Assembly (NCBI GenBank): GCA_037349315.1
Contig: JBAIAC010000004.1
Location: forward strand, 25,671,001-25,735,000
DNA length: 64,000 bases
Reading direction: 5' to 3'
Origin: Chelydra serpentina
Taxonomy: Eukaryota > Chordata > Testudines > Chelydridae
The notes beneath the pieces are model-generated. The model saw only the letters and a list, made by a program, of their open reading frames with translations. It had not been told where the DNA came from and ran no database searches. How positions within the stretch are numbered: position 1 is the first letter of the stretch; each line of letters begins with the position of its first letter. Below are positions 33,396 through 45,669 of this stretch, piece by piece. Made by a program: the position numbers and the translations under genes.

Positions 33396-35133
33396 ACTGA
33401 GGGAGGGAACCTGGTGACAGAGGATGTGGAGAAAGCTAGTCTACTCAATGCTTTTTTTGCCTGTCTTCACAGACAAGGTCAGCTCCCAGACAGCTGCACT
33501 CCACAGCACAGTATGGGGAGGAGGTGACCGGCCCTTTGTGGAGAAAGAAGTAGTTCAGGACTATTTAGAAAAGCTGGACAAGCACAAGTCCATGGGGCCA
33601 GATACACTGCATCCGAGGGTGCTAAAGGAGTTGGACAATGTGATTGCAGAGCCATTGGCCATTATCTTCAAAAACTCATGGTGATCGGGGGAGGTTCCGG
33701 ATGACTGGAAAAAAGCTAATGTAGTGCCCATCTTTAAAAAAGGGAAGAAGGAGGATCCGGGGAACTACAGGCCAGTCAGTCTCACCTCAGTCCCTGGAAA
33801 AATCATGGAACAGGTCCTCAAGGAATCAATTCTGAACCACTTAAAGGAGAGGAAACTGATCAGGAACAATCAGCATGGATTCACCAAGGGCAAGTTATGC
33901 CTGACTAACCTAATTGCCTTCTATGATGAGATAACTGACTCTGTGGATGAGGGGAAAGCAGTGGATGTGCTATTTCTTGACTTTAGCAAAGCTTTTGATA
34001 CAGTCTCCCACAGTGTTCTTGCCAACAAGTTAAAGAAGTATGGGCTGGATGAATGGACAGTAAGGCGGATAGAAAACTGCCTAGATGGTCGGGCTCAACG
34101 GGTAGTGATCAATGGCTCCATGTCTAGTTAGCAGCTGGTATCAAGTGGAGTGCCCCAAGGGTCGGTGCTGGGGCCGGTTTTGTTCAATATCTTCATCAAC
34201 GACCTGGAGGATGGTGTGGACTGCACCCTTAGTAAGTTTGCAGATGACACTAAACTGGGAGGAGTGGTTGATACGCTGGAGGGTAGGGATAGGATACAGA
34301 GGGACCTAGACAAATTAGAGGATTGGGCCAAAAGAAATCTGATGAGGTTCAACAAGGACAAGTGCAGAGTCCTGCACTTAGGACGGAAGAATCCCATGCA
34401 CTGGTACAGACTAGGGACCGAATGGCTGGGCAGTAGTTCTGCAGAAAAGGACCTAGGGGTTACAGTGGACGAAAAGCTGAATATGAGTCAACAGTGTGCC
34501 CTTGTTGCCAAGAAGGCTAACGGCATTTTGGGTTGTATAAGTAGGGGCATTTCCAGCAGATGGAGGGACGTGATCATTCCCCTCTATTCGGCACTGGTGA
34601 GGCCTCATTTGGAGTACTGTGTCCAGTTTTGGGCCCCACACTACAAGAAGGATGTGGATAAATTGGAAAGAGTCCAGTGGAGGGCAACAAAAATGATTAG
34701 GGGGCTGGAGCACATGATTTATGAGGAGAGACTGAGGGAACGGAGATTGTTTAGCCTGCAGAAGAGAAGAATGAGGGGGGATTTGATAGCTGCTTTCAAC
34801 TACCTGAAAGAGGGTTCCAAAGAGGATGGATCTAGACTGTTCTCAGTGGTAGAAGATGACAGAACAAGGAGTAATTGTCTCAAGTTGCAGAGGGGGAGGT
34901 TTAGGTTGGATATTAGAAAAAACGTTTTCACTAGTAGGGTGGTGAAGAACTGGAATGGGTTACCTAGGGAAGTGGTGGAATCTCCTTACTTAGAGGTTTT
35001 TAAGGTCAGGCTTGACAAAGCCCTAGCTGGGATGATTTAGCTGGGGTTGGTCCTGCTTTGAGCAGGGGGTTGGACTAGATGACCTCCTGAGGCCCTTCCA
35101 ACCCTGAGATTCTATGATTCTATGATTCTATGA
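33396..35133 (+). mobile_element. CR1 LINE, 5'-truncated, young (copy C)
   Basis: The element ends in three ATTCTATG-type units. It begins inside ORF2 at 'ctgagggagggaacctggtg'. The flanks 'ggtgagattctgtgg' and 'ctacaatgtgcagcaggtca' are continuous in the related tail at 38262-38292, so it sits inside an older CR1 tail. It shares subfamily with copy A but is far less broken. Confidence 0.9.
33424..35040 (+). pseudogene. CR1 ORF2 reverse transcriptase with two stop codons
   Basis: One frame is open from 33424 to TAG-equivalent end 35040 apart from TGA at 33682-33684 and TAG at 34129-34131. No frameshift is seen. Motifs are complete: KKGKKEDPGNYRPVSLTS, QHGFTKGKLCLTNL, LFLDFSKAFDTVSH with the motif A Asp, [15 protein letters not shown] or the like, [10 protein letters not shown] with both motif C Asp, and the C-terminal [17 protein letters not shown] domain. 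It lacks the endonuclease and any 5' region. The first stop may be a decayed CGA, since copies in this family usually have a residue before SGEVP. The protein would have worked in target-primed reverse transcription. Confidence 0.9.
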
Positions 35134-35207
35134 CTACAATGTGCAGCAGGTCAGACTAGATGTTAACCATGGTCCAGTCTGACCTTTAAGTCTATGAGTC
35201 TATGAGC
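35134..35207 (+). repeat. Older CR1 tail, right piece
   Basis: 'acaatgtgcagcaggtcaga' through 'aagtctatgagtctatgag', the continuation of 33302-33395 after the nested CR1. Confidence 0.75.
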
Positions 35208-37964
35208 CAAAGCCTATATGCATCACCAATAGTGGTGGCAAGGAAGAAGGGTGGTTCTGTGTGAGTGTGTATTGACTACAGACAGCTGAATGCTAAGACT
35301 ACTCAAGATGCCAGTGAAGCCATAAGCAGCTTATGTTTAATACAATTGAGAAGTGGGAGGCAGTGGAGGGATTCAAGGAGATGGGTGGCCAGGTCAAAGC
35401 AACAAACTAGAAAAATGATCTTTGCAGCAGCATTCTGAGTGGGGATAGGAGTGGGGCAAGGTTATGTTTGACAAAGACAGAGAGAAGGACGTTGCAGTAA
35501 TTGAGATCCCAGATCATGAGAGCTTGTATGAGAGTTTTACTGTGTGGGAGATAAGACCAGCAATAACTGGGAGGCCCGCATGGGGGCTGAAAGTATTGTA
35601 ATTCCCACGTCCTTTTAGATCTGAATGAAGGAGCCTGCCAATTCTGCTGCCTCATGAGTAAAGTCGAGCAGTGGGTCAGATTTGGAAGTGGTTGCCTTAA
35701 TGATGGCTTCAGTCATTCCATTAGGTCTGTAAGGGAACCATTTCATGGGTTTACAGCTTACCCCAGATCCACTAGGATAGGCCTGCCTGCACACCTGTAG
35801 CTTTAATCAAAATCTGGCTTCACTACTTGTGAAATCTACATCTAGCTCAACATTATGTGATTTGGCACATTTGAATTTTCATCCATATGCAGCATGACCG
35901 TCATCTTTGGTCACTTTGGCTTGTAGAGAGAACTTGGGGTGAAATACAGCAGTACATAGGCAACTGTGAAGCACTGACATAAAAACACATACACCAGATC
36001 AAGAGGAAGGGCAAAAGGCCAGCGACGTATGTATTCAAGTTCCACCTCTGGACATGGCATGGGAATCTGTAGAGAGAACTGTGACCGAAAGATTTCCCCA
36101 TCTTGTGGTCTGGCCAAGTCAGAGGGCTGAGATTTTTCTGCTAAGTGAGTCTGGGAGGTAGGCCAGATGGCAGCAGTCTCCTGTAACCACGGTGGTTTTT
36201 CTCGCTCAGCATAACTGGGCACTGGAGGAGTCTGAGTGAGTTCTGGATGAATGGGAGCTCTGGCTGCTCAGCAGGAGATGCGGGCTTATCTCACGGCTGT
36301 GCAGCTTGATGCCAGTGTCGTGCAACTAGCCATGCAATTAGTCAGGGGGTACATAGAGTCCATATGGGCACCTCTCCAGCTGAGTCACCAGTGGTGGACT
36401 CCTCCACTAGCCCTACAACTGTGGTGCCATTGCGAGTTCTTTACCGAACACATAATAGCCAAAAAGTTCAGAGTTGGATGCTTTTATCTGAATGTGTGGA
36501 GGACCTCACCAGGAAACATTTTCCCACACACACCCCCTACCTCACTCTGGTGTTGTCTTTGCAGGAGGATTAGTGACCCTGCCCCATTTTTGGTAACTTT
36601 GAAAAAGTAGGCCAACATCATCTGTGATTTCAGTGGAATTGCACCTATTTAAAACAGGGTTGAAGTTGACTCCATTAATCAGAAATGGAACTGTTCCTAC
36701 AAGCACTAAATTTGTCTCCTCAAAATGTAAACATGGTGATAGATATACCAAGTGTCTATAACCCTGCGGTTCACCCTTGTTCTGCAGCCTAATCTCTTGA
36801 CCTGTACCTCCAAGATGAAAAATAAAAGATGAAACCCTGTCTTACATTGGTTTTATTATAATAAAAAAGAAAGTAGTTTGTGCCCTAAGTCTGATTTATA
36901 CTGAACGATGAGCAGTATATCTGGTGTGCCAACATTTTAGGAATAAATCTAGCAAATGTGCAAATTGTAATATCTGCGTCTGTGAGTTTAGTGCCTTTAT
37001 ATAGACAAGTAAACTCTGTCTGCAGCTCAGCAAATTTATTTCTTGGCAGTAGCTCAGTTTTTAGATAGAAAGAATGTTGTTTGTAAAACCCTCTGTTCTT
37101 ACACATCTTCGCATGTCTTAATTCCCTACCCCTTTTCCCCTCACTAGCCAGTAATTGCTTTTAAGTTGCAGGTTTTTTAAGCCTATGAAGAACAAGTGGA
37201 AATTATCAAAGCCAAGACAGCTGAGACATCAACAAAGTTAAACAAAAATCAAGGCAAAATTTTATCTTGCACTTAGATTTTACATCTGAGCTAATTATGT
37301 CAACCTAGATCCTGGCACAACTCACCATTGTAATGGAGGGGATGTTTCAATGAAAAACCTACATCTTTATATAGTAACTGTGCTTTGTGTCATTTCACAT
37401 TGAACCATGACAGGATCAATACTACAGAGCACACCAGTGTACTGTAGTATTGTGAACAGGCTGCTGGCTGGCATTCAGATTTCCATTTAATTGTGCTCTT
37501 ATTTAAAATTCTGCTGCACCTGTAGTAGAGCAAATGAAATCTGCTAGGCATTTTGTATGGTTATGAACAAAGAACACTTTAGATACATGTCAGATAAGTG
37601 GTGTAGACCATAAATCAACAGATGAAGAAGATACAATGTGAAAAAAACCCATTCCTCAGGCAAGCAATCCTGGAGATGTTCAACAATGAATTTCTCAGCA
37701 ATGCAATATCCCCACTGAGGCTGGACAATGGACCATGCCTGCAATGATGGAGGGAAAAGAGAATTTTCATCAACTTTTAATTCTTTTGATTTTTCTAGGG
37801 ATGAGATTTGCCATAGGTGAAGCATAAAAGCAGGGAGAAACATCAAAATCAGGAGTTGCAATGGGTTGTCTCATACATCTTTGACAAACGTACACAACAG
37901 CTCTGTTTGATGGGATAACATGATCTTGGCAATTAATTGACCTTTGACTATCAGTGGTAAATAG
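35208..37964. other. Unassigned non-coding sequence
   Basis: No gene that I can support. A 119-codon frame at 36251-36610 begins MGALAAQQEMRAYLTAVQLD. It shows no known domain, no splice context and no polyadenylation signal nearby. It could be a decayed transposon accessory gene or chance. Confidence 0.4.
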
Positions 37965-38355
37965 CCCCAATGGTCGGTGATGGGATGTTAGAAGTTACTA
38001 CAGAGAACTTGTTCCTGGGTGTCTGGCTGGTGAGTCTTGCCCACATGCTCAGGGTTCAGCTGATCACCATATTTGGGGTCGGGAAGGAATTTTCCTCCAG
38101 GGTAGATTGGCAGAGGCCCTGGAGGTTTTTCGCCTTCCTCTGCAGCATGGGGCATAGGTCACTTGCTGGAGGATTCTCTGCATCTTGGAGTCTTTAAACA
38201 TTGATTTGAGGACTTCAATAGCTGAGACATAGGTGAGAGGATTATTCCAGAAGTGGGTGGGTGAGATTCTGTGGCCTGCATTGTGCAGGAGGTCAGACTA
38301 GATGATCATAATGGTCCCTTCTGCCCTTAAAGTCTATGAGTCTATGAGTCTATAT
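37965..38355 (+). repeat. CR1 3' tail fragment
   Basis: Ends in 'aagtctatgagtctatgagt', with 'gtgcaggaggtcagactaga' and 'tggtcccttctgcccttaaa' before it. The 5' part 'gggtcgggaaggaattttcc' belongs to the same 3' region. No open frame of significance. Confidence 0.7.
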
Positions 38356-39239
38356 GACAAGAGTGGGATCAATTTTCATTCTAGTGGCTCTTTTGATATT
38401 GGTGAATGTTAATGGTATCTCTGGACTGTTGTCTTTCGAACTGCAGCAATTGAGGCATTCAAACTTCTGTGATACAATCTCCCAGCACCCCAACAGGCTT
38501 TTTCTATATGTACAGCCGCCTGGAAAGAAAACCAACAGAGCCTGGAACCTCCAGGGACTCCTCAGCAAATATTTTTAAAATAAATAATTTACCTTTAGAT
38601 CCCACACTTTCCAATCTATTCACTATTTAACTTTTTATTGATAAGAATAAAAGGCTGTTTTGCTGATGCAGTAGCAAAGCAAAGTAAAATTACAGTACAG
38701 AAACAGAAATATTCTCTTTTCTTCTGGCTGCTAAGTCTACTCTTTGTTTTAAGATAGGTATTGCCATTGTTTTTTAAGAGTCAGATTTTCAAAAATAGGC
38801 AGCTATGTTGTGCCTGGAAAATATGAATACCTGTGAGGGCACATGTGCACATACACTGACACACACCCCTACTTGCTTGCAGACCATAAGAGTTTGAGTG
38901 TACAAATGCGTATTTTGTGTGTTTGCCTGTGTGTGCATATTCTGAGTGCATAAATTAGGCACCTATTTTTGCAAATTAGGTCCTTACGACTCAAAGCTCA
39001 TAGTGTGCGTTTGGGGAGGAGGGGACTCAGACAGAATCCCTTGGAGAGCACTGGAGCAGCACATGCCATGGCAGAAGAGTAACACTTTACAACCGTGCAA
39101 TGTGCACCTCCCCACAGACTATGCATGGTTCACTAGTTGGTGCAGAAGGGGACCATCGATAGACATTCGACTCATCTAGTTCTTCAACAACAGTGACCCA
39201 AGGATTGAAATGGTGTCTACTGTTTGCTCAGGAGGGGCT
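38356..39239. other. Unassigned non-coding sequence
   Basis: No gene recognised. A short 'gtgcacatacactgacacac' stretch near 38845 is low-complexity. Confidence 0.5.
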
Positions 39240-39727
39240 GCCCTGTAAAACTACAGCTGGGCCTTGTGACAAGTTGACACCCCATCATAGGCTAGAAAGG
39301 ATTAAAAGCCAGTTCATCACATCGATTAAACCTGTACTGTAATTAATTAGCTGTTTCTCAACCAGAGGGGCGGAACTAACAGGGTCAGGTTATAACTTAT
39401 TGGACACCTGGGCCTCATAAAAGTTTGAGAGAGTTCAGTCAGGGGAGCGAGAGGAACAGCAGAGGCAGTCAGAGGTGGTTTACACTCATTTGGGGGGGGA
39501 GGGGCTAAGTTTAGGGCAGCGGGGTGCCGAGGAGCACGAGGGGCAGATAGAGCTCAGGCAGCGCCAGGACTCTGGCAGAGGGGCAGGGACTCACCTTGGC
39601 CTGGGTGACAGTAGACAGGCTGAGAAAGTGGCGTGGTCTGGCCAGCTGTGTGGCATGGTGTCCCCACTCCCCCACCCCAGGCAACCCCTGCGCCCCACCA
39701 TGGCTGCTGCTTTCAGGCAATTGGCAG
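39240..39727 (+). other. Possible LTR or promoter-like remnant
   Basis: The segment 'tgtgacaagttgacacccca' (39267 onward) is followed by an AT-rich stretch and a TATA-like 'cctcataaaag' near 39413. G-rich leader-like sequence then follows. This order resembles LTR U3-R structure, but no second LTR, primer site or target duplication was found. Confidence 0.3.
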
Positions 39728-39735
39728 TGGCTCCT

Positions 39736-42700
39736 CAGGGCTGGCCTTACCATGAGGCGAACTGAGGCAGCCGCCTCAGGTGCCAGACTGTGGGGGGCGC
39801 CACTATGACCCAAAGTGTATAAAACTGTGTCTGCTGCTGGTGCATATGTATTCTCTCTGCTCCAGATGCACAGAGATGGTGGAGTGCTGTGCTGGAGGAA
39901 GGAGGGCACAAGAGACATAACAGGCAGGCAGGAGAAGAGTTGAGAGGGAATAACAGAAAGCAGCAGGAGCTGCAGGGAGAGAGAGAAGGAGGAGCCTCTT
40001 ATGTACCTCTCTAGCACCCCCAGGAGCCTGGACTGATTAACACCAACTTCTCAGGGAGCTTCCTGTTTCCTGCTGCTTCCCTGAACCCACTTGAGGAGAA
40101 CAGGCAGTCAACTAAAGTAGTAGGAGCCAGTTAGGCCCTTAAGAAGCTGATATCTTCCCTCACTCAGGCCCTGCTACCAGCCTGCTTATTTGTCCCTTTC
40201 AACTGAGTGTTGAGAGCCACTATAGCTGGCACAGAACAGCAGTCATGAGTGAAAGAAGAAAACGCCCCTCTGGGGCAGCATTCAGAAAAAGAAAGAAAGC
40301 AAAGGAAGCTTTTCTATCTAAGCAGGAAGGAGCTCTCCTGAGATACATAGACACAAATGTTCACAGTGAGCCTTCCGGCCCCAGTGAGGATGTGACTGGT
40401 GAAGAGATGCCTGATCTTCCAGTTAGTCAGAGTGCAGGTGACCTGGCAGCTACTGCAGCATCCATATCTCCATCTCAAATGGATGTAACCATGCACATTC
40501 CTGAAGAAAAGTGTAGATCAGAGAAGAGTGGTAGAGGCGCAAGAAACAGTTGCTGCTGAGTTTAGTTCCTTAAATCTAGATGATCCAGGACTGTGGATCA
40601 ATTTGAGCAGTAGCCTGAAGCACTTCCTTGTACTGGATGGGCCACAGCAAGTGAAAAACTTCATGTTCCCCAAAGACAATGAAAATAGAAAGTTCCATCC
40701 AAAACATTACTGGCGTGAAATCCCCAATGGTGACAAAGTGGAGAGGCCATGGCTTATGTACTCAAAAACCCAGAATGCTGCATACTGTTTTTGTTGCAAA
40801 CTCTTCCAGTCTAATGTTCCAGTCATATTGGGTTCTACAGGAACAAAGGACTGGAAAAATCTGGCTAGAAATCTGGCATGCCATGAGAAGGCAGCACATC
40901 ACCAGAGAGCATTCCATAGGTGGAAAGAGCTTGAGATGAGACTAAGGTTGAAGGCCACCATAGATGATCAGCATCAGGAGAAGATTGCATCAGAGAGTCT
41001 CTTTACTGGCAAAATGTTCTGAAAAGGCTCATTGTCATTGTGAGAATGCTTGCTACCCAAAACCTAGCACCGGTGGCACTTCAGATCAGCTGTATGTGCC
41101 AAACAATGGAAACTTCCTTAAAATTGTGGAGCTGATGGCTGAGTTTGATGCTGTACTCCAGGAGCATCTAAGAAGAGTCACCATCCAAGAAATGTACACA
41201 CACCACTACCTTGGAAAAACAATTTAAAATGAGATCATAAAGTTACTGGCAACAAAATTCAAACAGAAGATTGTGGCAGATCTGAAGCCAGCAAGATATT
41301 ATTCTTTTATTCTGGACAGCACACCTGACATCAGACATATGGAACAAATGACTTTAATGGTGTGTTTTGTAACAACAACAGAACCTAGTGAAAATGTCCC
41401 TGCAGTGGTGACTGTCGGAGAGCATTTTCTAGAATGTATTGACACTGATGATACTACAGGAGCTGGCATGACAAATGTGCTTCTTAAAAAGCTGGAAGAT
41501 ACAGGAATTGCGATAGCTGACATGAGAAGTCAGGGCTACGATAATGGTGCCAACATGAGAGGAAAGAACAGAGGAGTGCAGACACAGATCCAAGAGTTAA
41601 ACCCTCAAGCTTTTTTTATCCCATGCAGTTCTCATTCATTGAACTTGGTGGTCGGTGTTGCAGCATCAGCTTCTAGTGAGGCTGCTGAATTTTTTAATGT
41701 AATTCAAAACATCTATGAATTTTTCTCTGCATCAACTCATCAATGGCAAATTTTGAATCAACATCTGGGAACATCCTCTCTGACACTGAAACCACTGAGT
41801 GCCACACGATGGGAAAGTCGAGTGGAGGAGATAAAGCCTATCAAACACCAAATTGGGAAGATAGATGATGCCATAGTTACCATTATGGAGGATAATGCTA
41901 TGACAGGAACTGTTTGTGGGAGAACAGTGGCAGAGGGAAATGGAATCACCGGAAACATACATAACTTCAATTTTCTGTGTGGCTTAGTGTTGTGGCATGT
42001 CATACTGTTTGAAATAAATGTTGACCTTGATATATCTGGAGCAATGGAACAACTGGACAAGCAAAGTCATACCTACAGTCTTACCGGTCAGATGAGGGGT
42101 TTCAAAACGTTCTGAAGAGGTCACAGAAGTTGGCAGAGGAACTTCATGCTGAAGCTATTTTCCCACCCATTCAAGAATACAAGAGTCACCGAAGAAGACA
42201 TTTTGATTACGAGGCACGGAATAATCCCATAAGAAACCCCAAACAACAATTCAAAGTTGAATTCTTTAACCAGGTACTAGATTGTGCAATACAGTCAGTT
42301 GAAGACTGTTTCATGCAACTCAAGGAACACAGCAGTATATTTGGGATGTTGTAGGATATTCCAAAACTCCTCACTATACCTGAAGAAGACCTACACCAGC
42401 AATGCAGGGCACTAGAGACAGTGTTGACACATGATGACATGCGCGATATTGATGCGAGTGATTTAGGTGATGAACCGAAAGCCCTTTCAAGATACATTTC
42501 AGCAGGATCAACTCCAAAGGTTGTTCTGGAATATATGTGCACAAATAAGATGACCACCCTCTTTCCAAATGCTTTTGTTGCTCTGCGCATACTTCTAACA
42601 CTTCCTGTAACAGTTGCCAGTGGAGAATGCAGCTTCTCCAAGCTGAAGTTAATAAAAACACATCTACACTCCACAATGACACAGGAGAGGCTGATCGGCC

Positions 42701-43081
42701 TTGCAACTATCTCAATAGACCATGAGTTGGCCCAGACTGTGGACCTTCAGGAAGCAGTTCAAATCTTTGCAACCAAGAAGGCATGGAAAGCACCACTTTG
42801 AATAATCAAACAGATAAAAATGCCAGGGTTTACTATGCAGACAAGAAAAGTTACATTTGCTGTTCAGGCGTTTGAAAGTTAAGTGTTACTTAAAATTTTT
42901 GAACAAGGCATTTTAAGTTAGTTCTTCTTTATTGGGGTAGGTAGCAGAGCAGTACCATGAGAGGAATAGAACAGGAAGAAGGCAGAATTTAGACTTTTCA
43001 AAGTTTTGGCCCAAGCAAAGAGGCATGGGGGCATCATTTGAGCTCTCCGCCTCTAGTGCCAAAATGTTGTGGCTGGCCCCG
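39736..43081 (+). mobile_element. Full-length hAT DNA transposon, decayed
   Basis: The identical 8-mers TGGCTCCT at 39728-39735 and 43082-43089 mark a hAT-type target duplication. The ends CAGGGCTGGCC and GGCTGGCCCCG are short imperfect inverted repeats. The 3346-bp interior carries a broken hAT transposase on the plus strand. The 5' part contains about 500 bases of leader before the first ATG. Confidence 0.85.
40245..42801 (+). pseudogene. hAT transposase with TTF-type zinc finger, frameshifted
   Basis: The protein is spread over 40245-40559, 40528-41022, 41273-42115, 42130-42354 and 42421-42801 in three frames. The N-terminus is basic (MSERRKRPSG). The second piece holds a TTF-like zinc finger (PWLMYSKTQNAAYCFCCKLF then a spaced His pair). 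The catalytic core has FILDSTPDIRH, SQGYDNGANMRGK and SSHSLNLVVG, with TRWESRVE. The end is the hAT dimerisation region (LRILLTLPVTVASGECSFSK). At least three frame changes plus stops near 41034 and 42112-42115 make it inactive. Relatives are annotated in vertebrates as zinc finger MYM-type 1-like. The intact enzyme would cut and join transposon ends. Confidence 0.85.
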
Positions 43082-43094
43082 TGGCTCCTGTCCT

Positions 43095-43447
43095 CAGGGC
43101 CGGTGCAACAACTAGGCGAACTAGGCGGCCAGTTGACGCGGGCAGGGTTAATTTCCGCAGGGGGAGGGGGAGAGGAGACTCCAGAGTAGCCCAGAGAGGG
43201 AAATGAAAATGAAGCCCAGAGGAATAGCTGATTTGTTGAGACACTTTGGCTCTAGTTTGAACTTGGACACTTTAGTTTGAATTTTGTTACCCTGAAAGGG
43301 ATCTAAACTAGAAACTTCTCCGCCAGCAGGCTAAACGGGGCACAAAGGCACATGGCCTACAGAGGGCACTAGGGCGAGAACCCCTGCACCAACAAGCTCC
43401 AATAATAGGGGGCGCTAAAGCAGTGAGTACCACCACTAACAGCCCTG
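43095..43447. mobile_element. Candidate hAT-type MITE
   Basis: It starts CAGGGCCGGTG and ends CTAACAGCCCTG, so the outer seven bases are inverted. The interior has 'gcgaactaggcggccag', similar to the 5' end of the neighbouring hAT ('gcgaactgaggcagccgcc'). Flanking 8-mers do not match, so the limits are uncertain. Confidence 0.45.
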
Positions 43448-44117
43448 AGAGAACTTGGATTTAGATCTGGATTTCCGTGCACACACCAGGCACATACAAA
43501 CACAAAGTTCAGCAGGTTTTCGTTATAAAGATACCATAATGTGTCCCTACTGCTTTGGGGAAAGGGATTGGGCTCAATCTGATTTCCGATTGAAAATACC
43601 CTTGGTCTCTCCAGTAATAAAATTCAACCGTCCCAGGACTGATCTGCCTCTTTGGTAGCTGTTACAAATAGAAAGCAACAGCTTCTTGTGCACTCTGATA
43701 TACAAGCATCTTTCTAGCCAGGCGGGCATGAGCTGGCCGTCATTTCTAACTGCAGCTTGCAACGGCTCAGCACTGCACAATGCTCTTTTTTCCTTCCCAA
43801 AAAAGGGAAATGTCTAAGTGCCAGGAACTCCTTGCACTCCTCAGCAGCTTAAGGTTACTTCTTTACTCTCTGCACTCAGATATTTGCAAAGGCGACTGGC
43901 AGCTCTGGAAATAACAATAACCCTCTGATTTGCCCTTATATTACAGACCTGATGATTTTAGCCATGACTTGAAAGGACAGCCCCCCTAGCAGGGCGAGTG
44001 TGGTCATTCTTTATTATTTATTTATATGATATGCTGTATTACTGCAGTTGAAATAACCAGCTGTTCGATCCATGGATAAAGCAGCACATGGAATGCAGGG
44101 TATTCAGATCTTCTTGG
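43448..44117. other. Unassigned non-coding sequence
   Basis: No gene or repeat recognised. Confidence 0.5.
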
Positions 44118-44218
44118 GAGAGGGGCTGATCTTCCAGCTAAAGCTCAGGACTGGGAATCAGATTACCTAGTTCTCGTCCTGACTCTGTCACAGACTTCCT
44201 GTGCGCCCTCAGATACTG
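44118..44218 (+). repeat. MIR fragment
   Basis: Contains 'ctcaggactgggaatcagat', 'cctgactctgtcac' and 'ttcctgtgcgccctcagata'. It is cut off by the palindromic MITE that follows. Confidence 0.55.
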
Positions 44219-44220
44219 AG

Positions 44221-44414
44221 GGTATGTCTACACTGCAATAAAACGCCCACAGCTGCCCTGTGTCAACTGACTCTGGCTCGCAGGACTTGGGCTGTGGGGC
44301 TATAAAATTTCAGTGTGGACATCCACATTTGTCCCAGAGCCTGGGCTTCTGCCCAAGCCTCTACACCGTAGAGGCCTGAGCCAGCTGTGGGTGTTTTGTT
44401 GCAGAGTACACCTA
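44221..44414. mobile_element. Palindromic MITE
   Basis: The left arm GGTATGTCTACACTGCAATA continues to 'cgcccacagctg'. The reverse complement of the right end reads GTAGGTGTACTCTGCAACAA and continues to 'cacccacagctg', so arms of about 35 bases pair well. It interrupts a MIR relic. No target duplication is clear. Confidence 0.7.
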
Positions 44415-45405
44415 CGCTGCAGCATAAGCCCGGGGTTAGTGGGACTCAACTCAGTGGACCCTGGGTGAGAAAACTCAGGGCTTGAGCATCTACACTGATT
44501 GTAAACCCTAGATAAAGAATTTTCTAACCTGGGATGGAAACCTTAGCTCTGGCGTCCACACTGCAGCACACAGACATGAATCAAACCAGCCAGATCCTAG
44601 ACTTCCTGGCGTCCTCTCGAAATGTGGCTGCTCTAGCCCTTTGGCCGGGGTGCAGTGTAGGAAAACTTGACAGTCCACCCTGCATTATAGGAAGTTTGAA
44701 CAGTTTCCTAATACATCCTGCCGAGTGATCATTTTGGTCTGTGTACTCCCAGCAACATGGAGGGGGTGCCATTTGAAGAATTTCTCCCCACCAAATGACA
44801 TTGTCATAAATGAGCGACTGTCCCCACTGTTAAATTCCCAATTGTCCCTGTTCACGTGTTTACCTTTATTATTTGAAATACACGTTGTATGATGTAATGC
44901 AGGTTTTCTTAATAAAGTAAAAAGCTTTATTCATAAACATGTATTAGAAAAATACAACATTAACCCATTGCCAGGCAGCCCAGCTGCCATTACCCCACCA
45001 AAATACCAGTATCAATCCAATCTTTTCTAAAATGCACGAACAAGTGCAAACAGTGAAACCACGTACTAAACAGAACCCCCCAATCGTTGCATGTCCCCCC
45101 CAGTCTCCTTTCCCTTCCTTCCACATTTGCCATCCCACTTGGCACCAGGGGAAGGGGTAGAGGCATCCGTGGGGGAGTGGGTAATATGGAGGACTGCATA
45201 CGGCACAGGTGCCCTGCCCAGCTGCTCATAGGGCCTGATTGCATGGGCCACCCAGCCATGAAGTTGTCCAAGCTGTTTCTGGACTGCAGCACAAGGAACC
45301 ACAGAGGGGACTCAGGCAGGCCATGGTGCAGATGCAGCCGGAGCCGGTCCTCTTGTGATCACTAGAGATAGCAGCCGCTCAAACAGTTCTTTCTGCTGAG
45401 CTCTG
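44415..45405 (-). other. Unassigned; possible 3' end of a decayed minus-strand transcript
   Basis: A minus-strand AATAAA occurs at about 44930, and a protein-like minus-strand frame lies at 45292-44990. Together with the charged frame at 45406-45669 this could be the 3' end of a transposon accessory gene. Evidence is weak. Confidence 0.25.
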
Positions 45406-45669
45406 TCATCCTGTTCCTTTGCTGAAACCCTTTTCCTCAAGCTGTACAGCCTGCCTCAGCCTCTCCTTTTGCCGTAAGTCCCTCGGTCTTTGATACTGGA
45501 CCTGATTGTTGGCCCTCTCCCGAACTTCAACCATCAGTTCTTCACAGAAACGCTTCCTCTTGGAACGGTCCATGAAGGTACATTGACCCAGGCTTCTGCT
45601 GCAGCGTGGGCATGCCATGGAGGTACTGCAGCCTGCAGAGGTCGAGGGGTTTGGAACAGGGCAAGACAC
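45406..45669 (-). other. Unidentified charged reading frame, 87 codons
   Basis: MSCPVPNPSTSAGC, then a CPRC pair, then a strongly charged helical stretch (RSKRKRFCEELMVEVRERAN; RDLRQKERLRQAVQLEEK). The charged C-terminal helix is like that of MYB/SANT-type accessory proteins of Harbinger transposons, but no MYB domain is visible here and the match is by style only. Could be a pseudogene piece or chance. Confidence 0.25.

Noticed and set aside
36251..36610. 119-codon plus-strand frame as a host exon
   Set aside because: No domain, no splice or polyadenylation context that I can support.
39240..39727. A second complete LTR element next to the hAT
   Set aside because: No paired LTR, primer site or target duplication; listed only as a weak remnant.
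45406..45669. Harbinger MYB-type gene
   Set aside because: Only a charged helix is seen; no MYB/SANT motif, terminal repeat or target duplication, so kept as unidentified.
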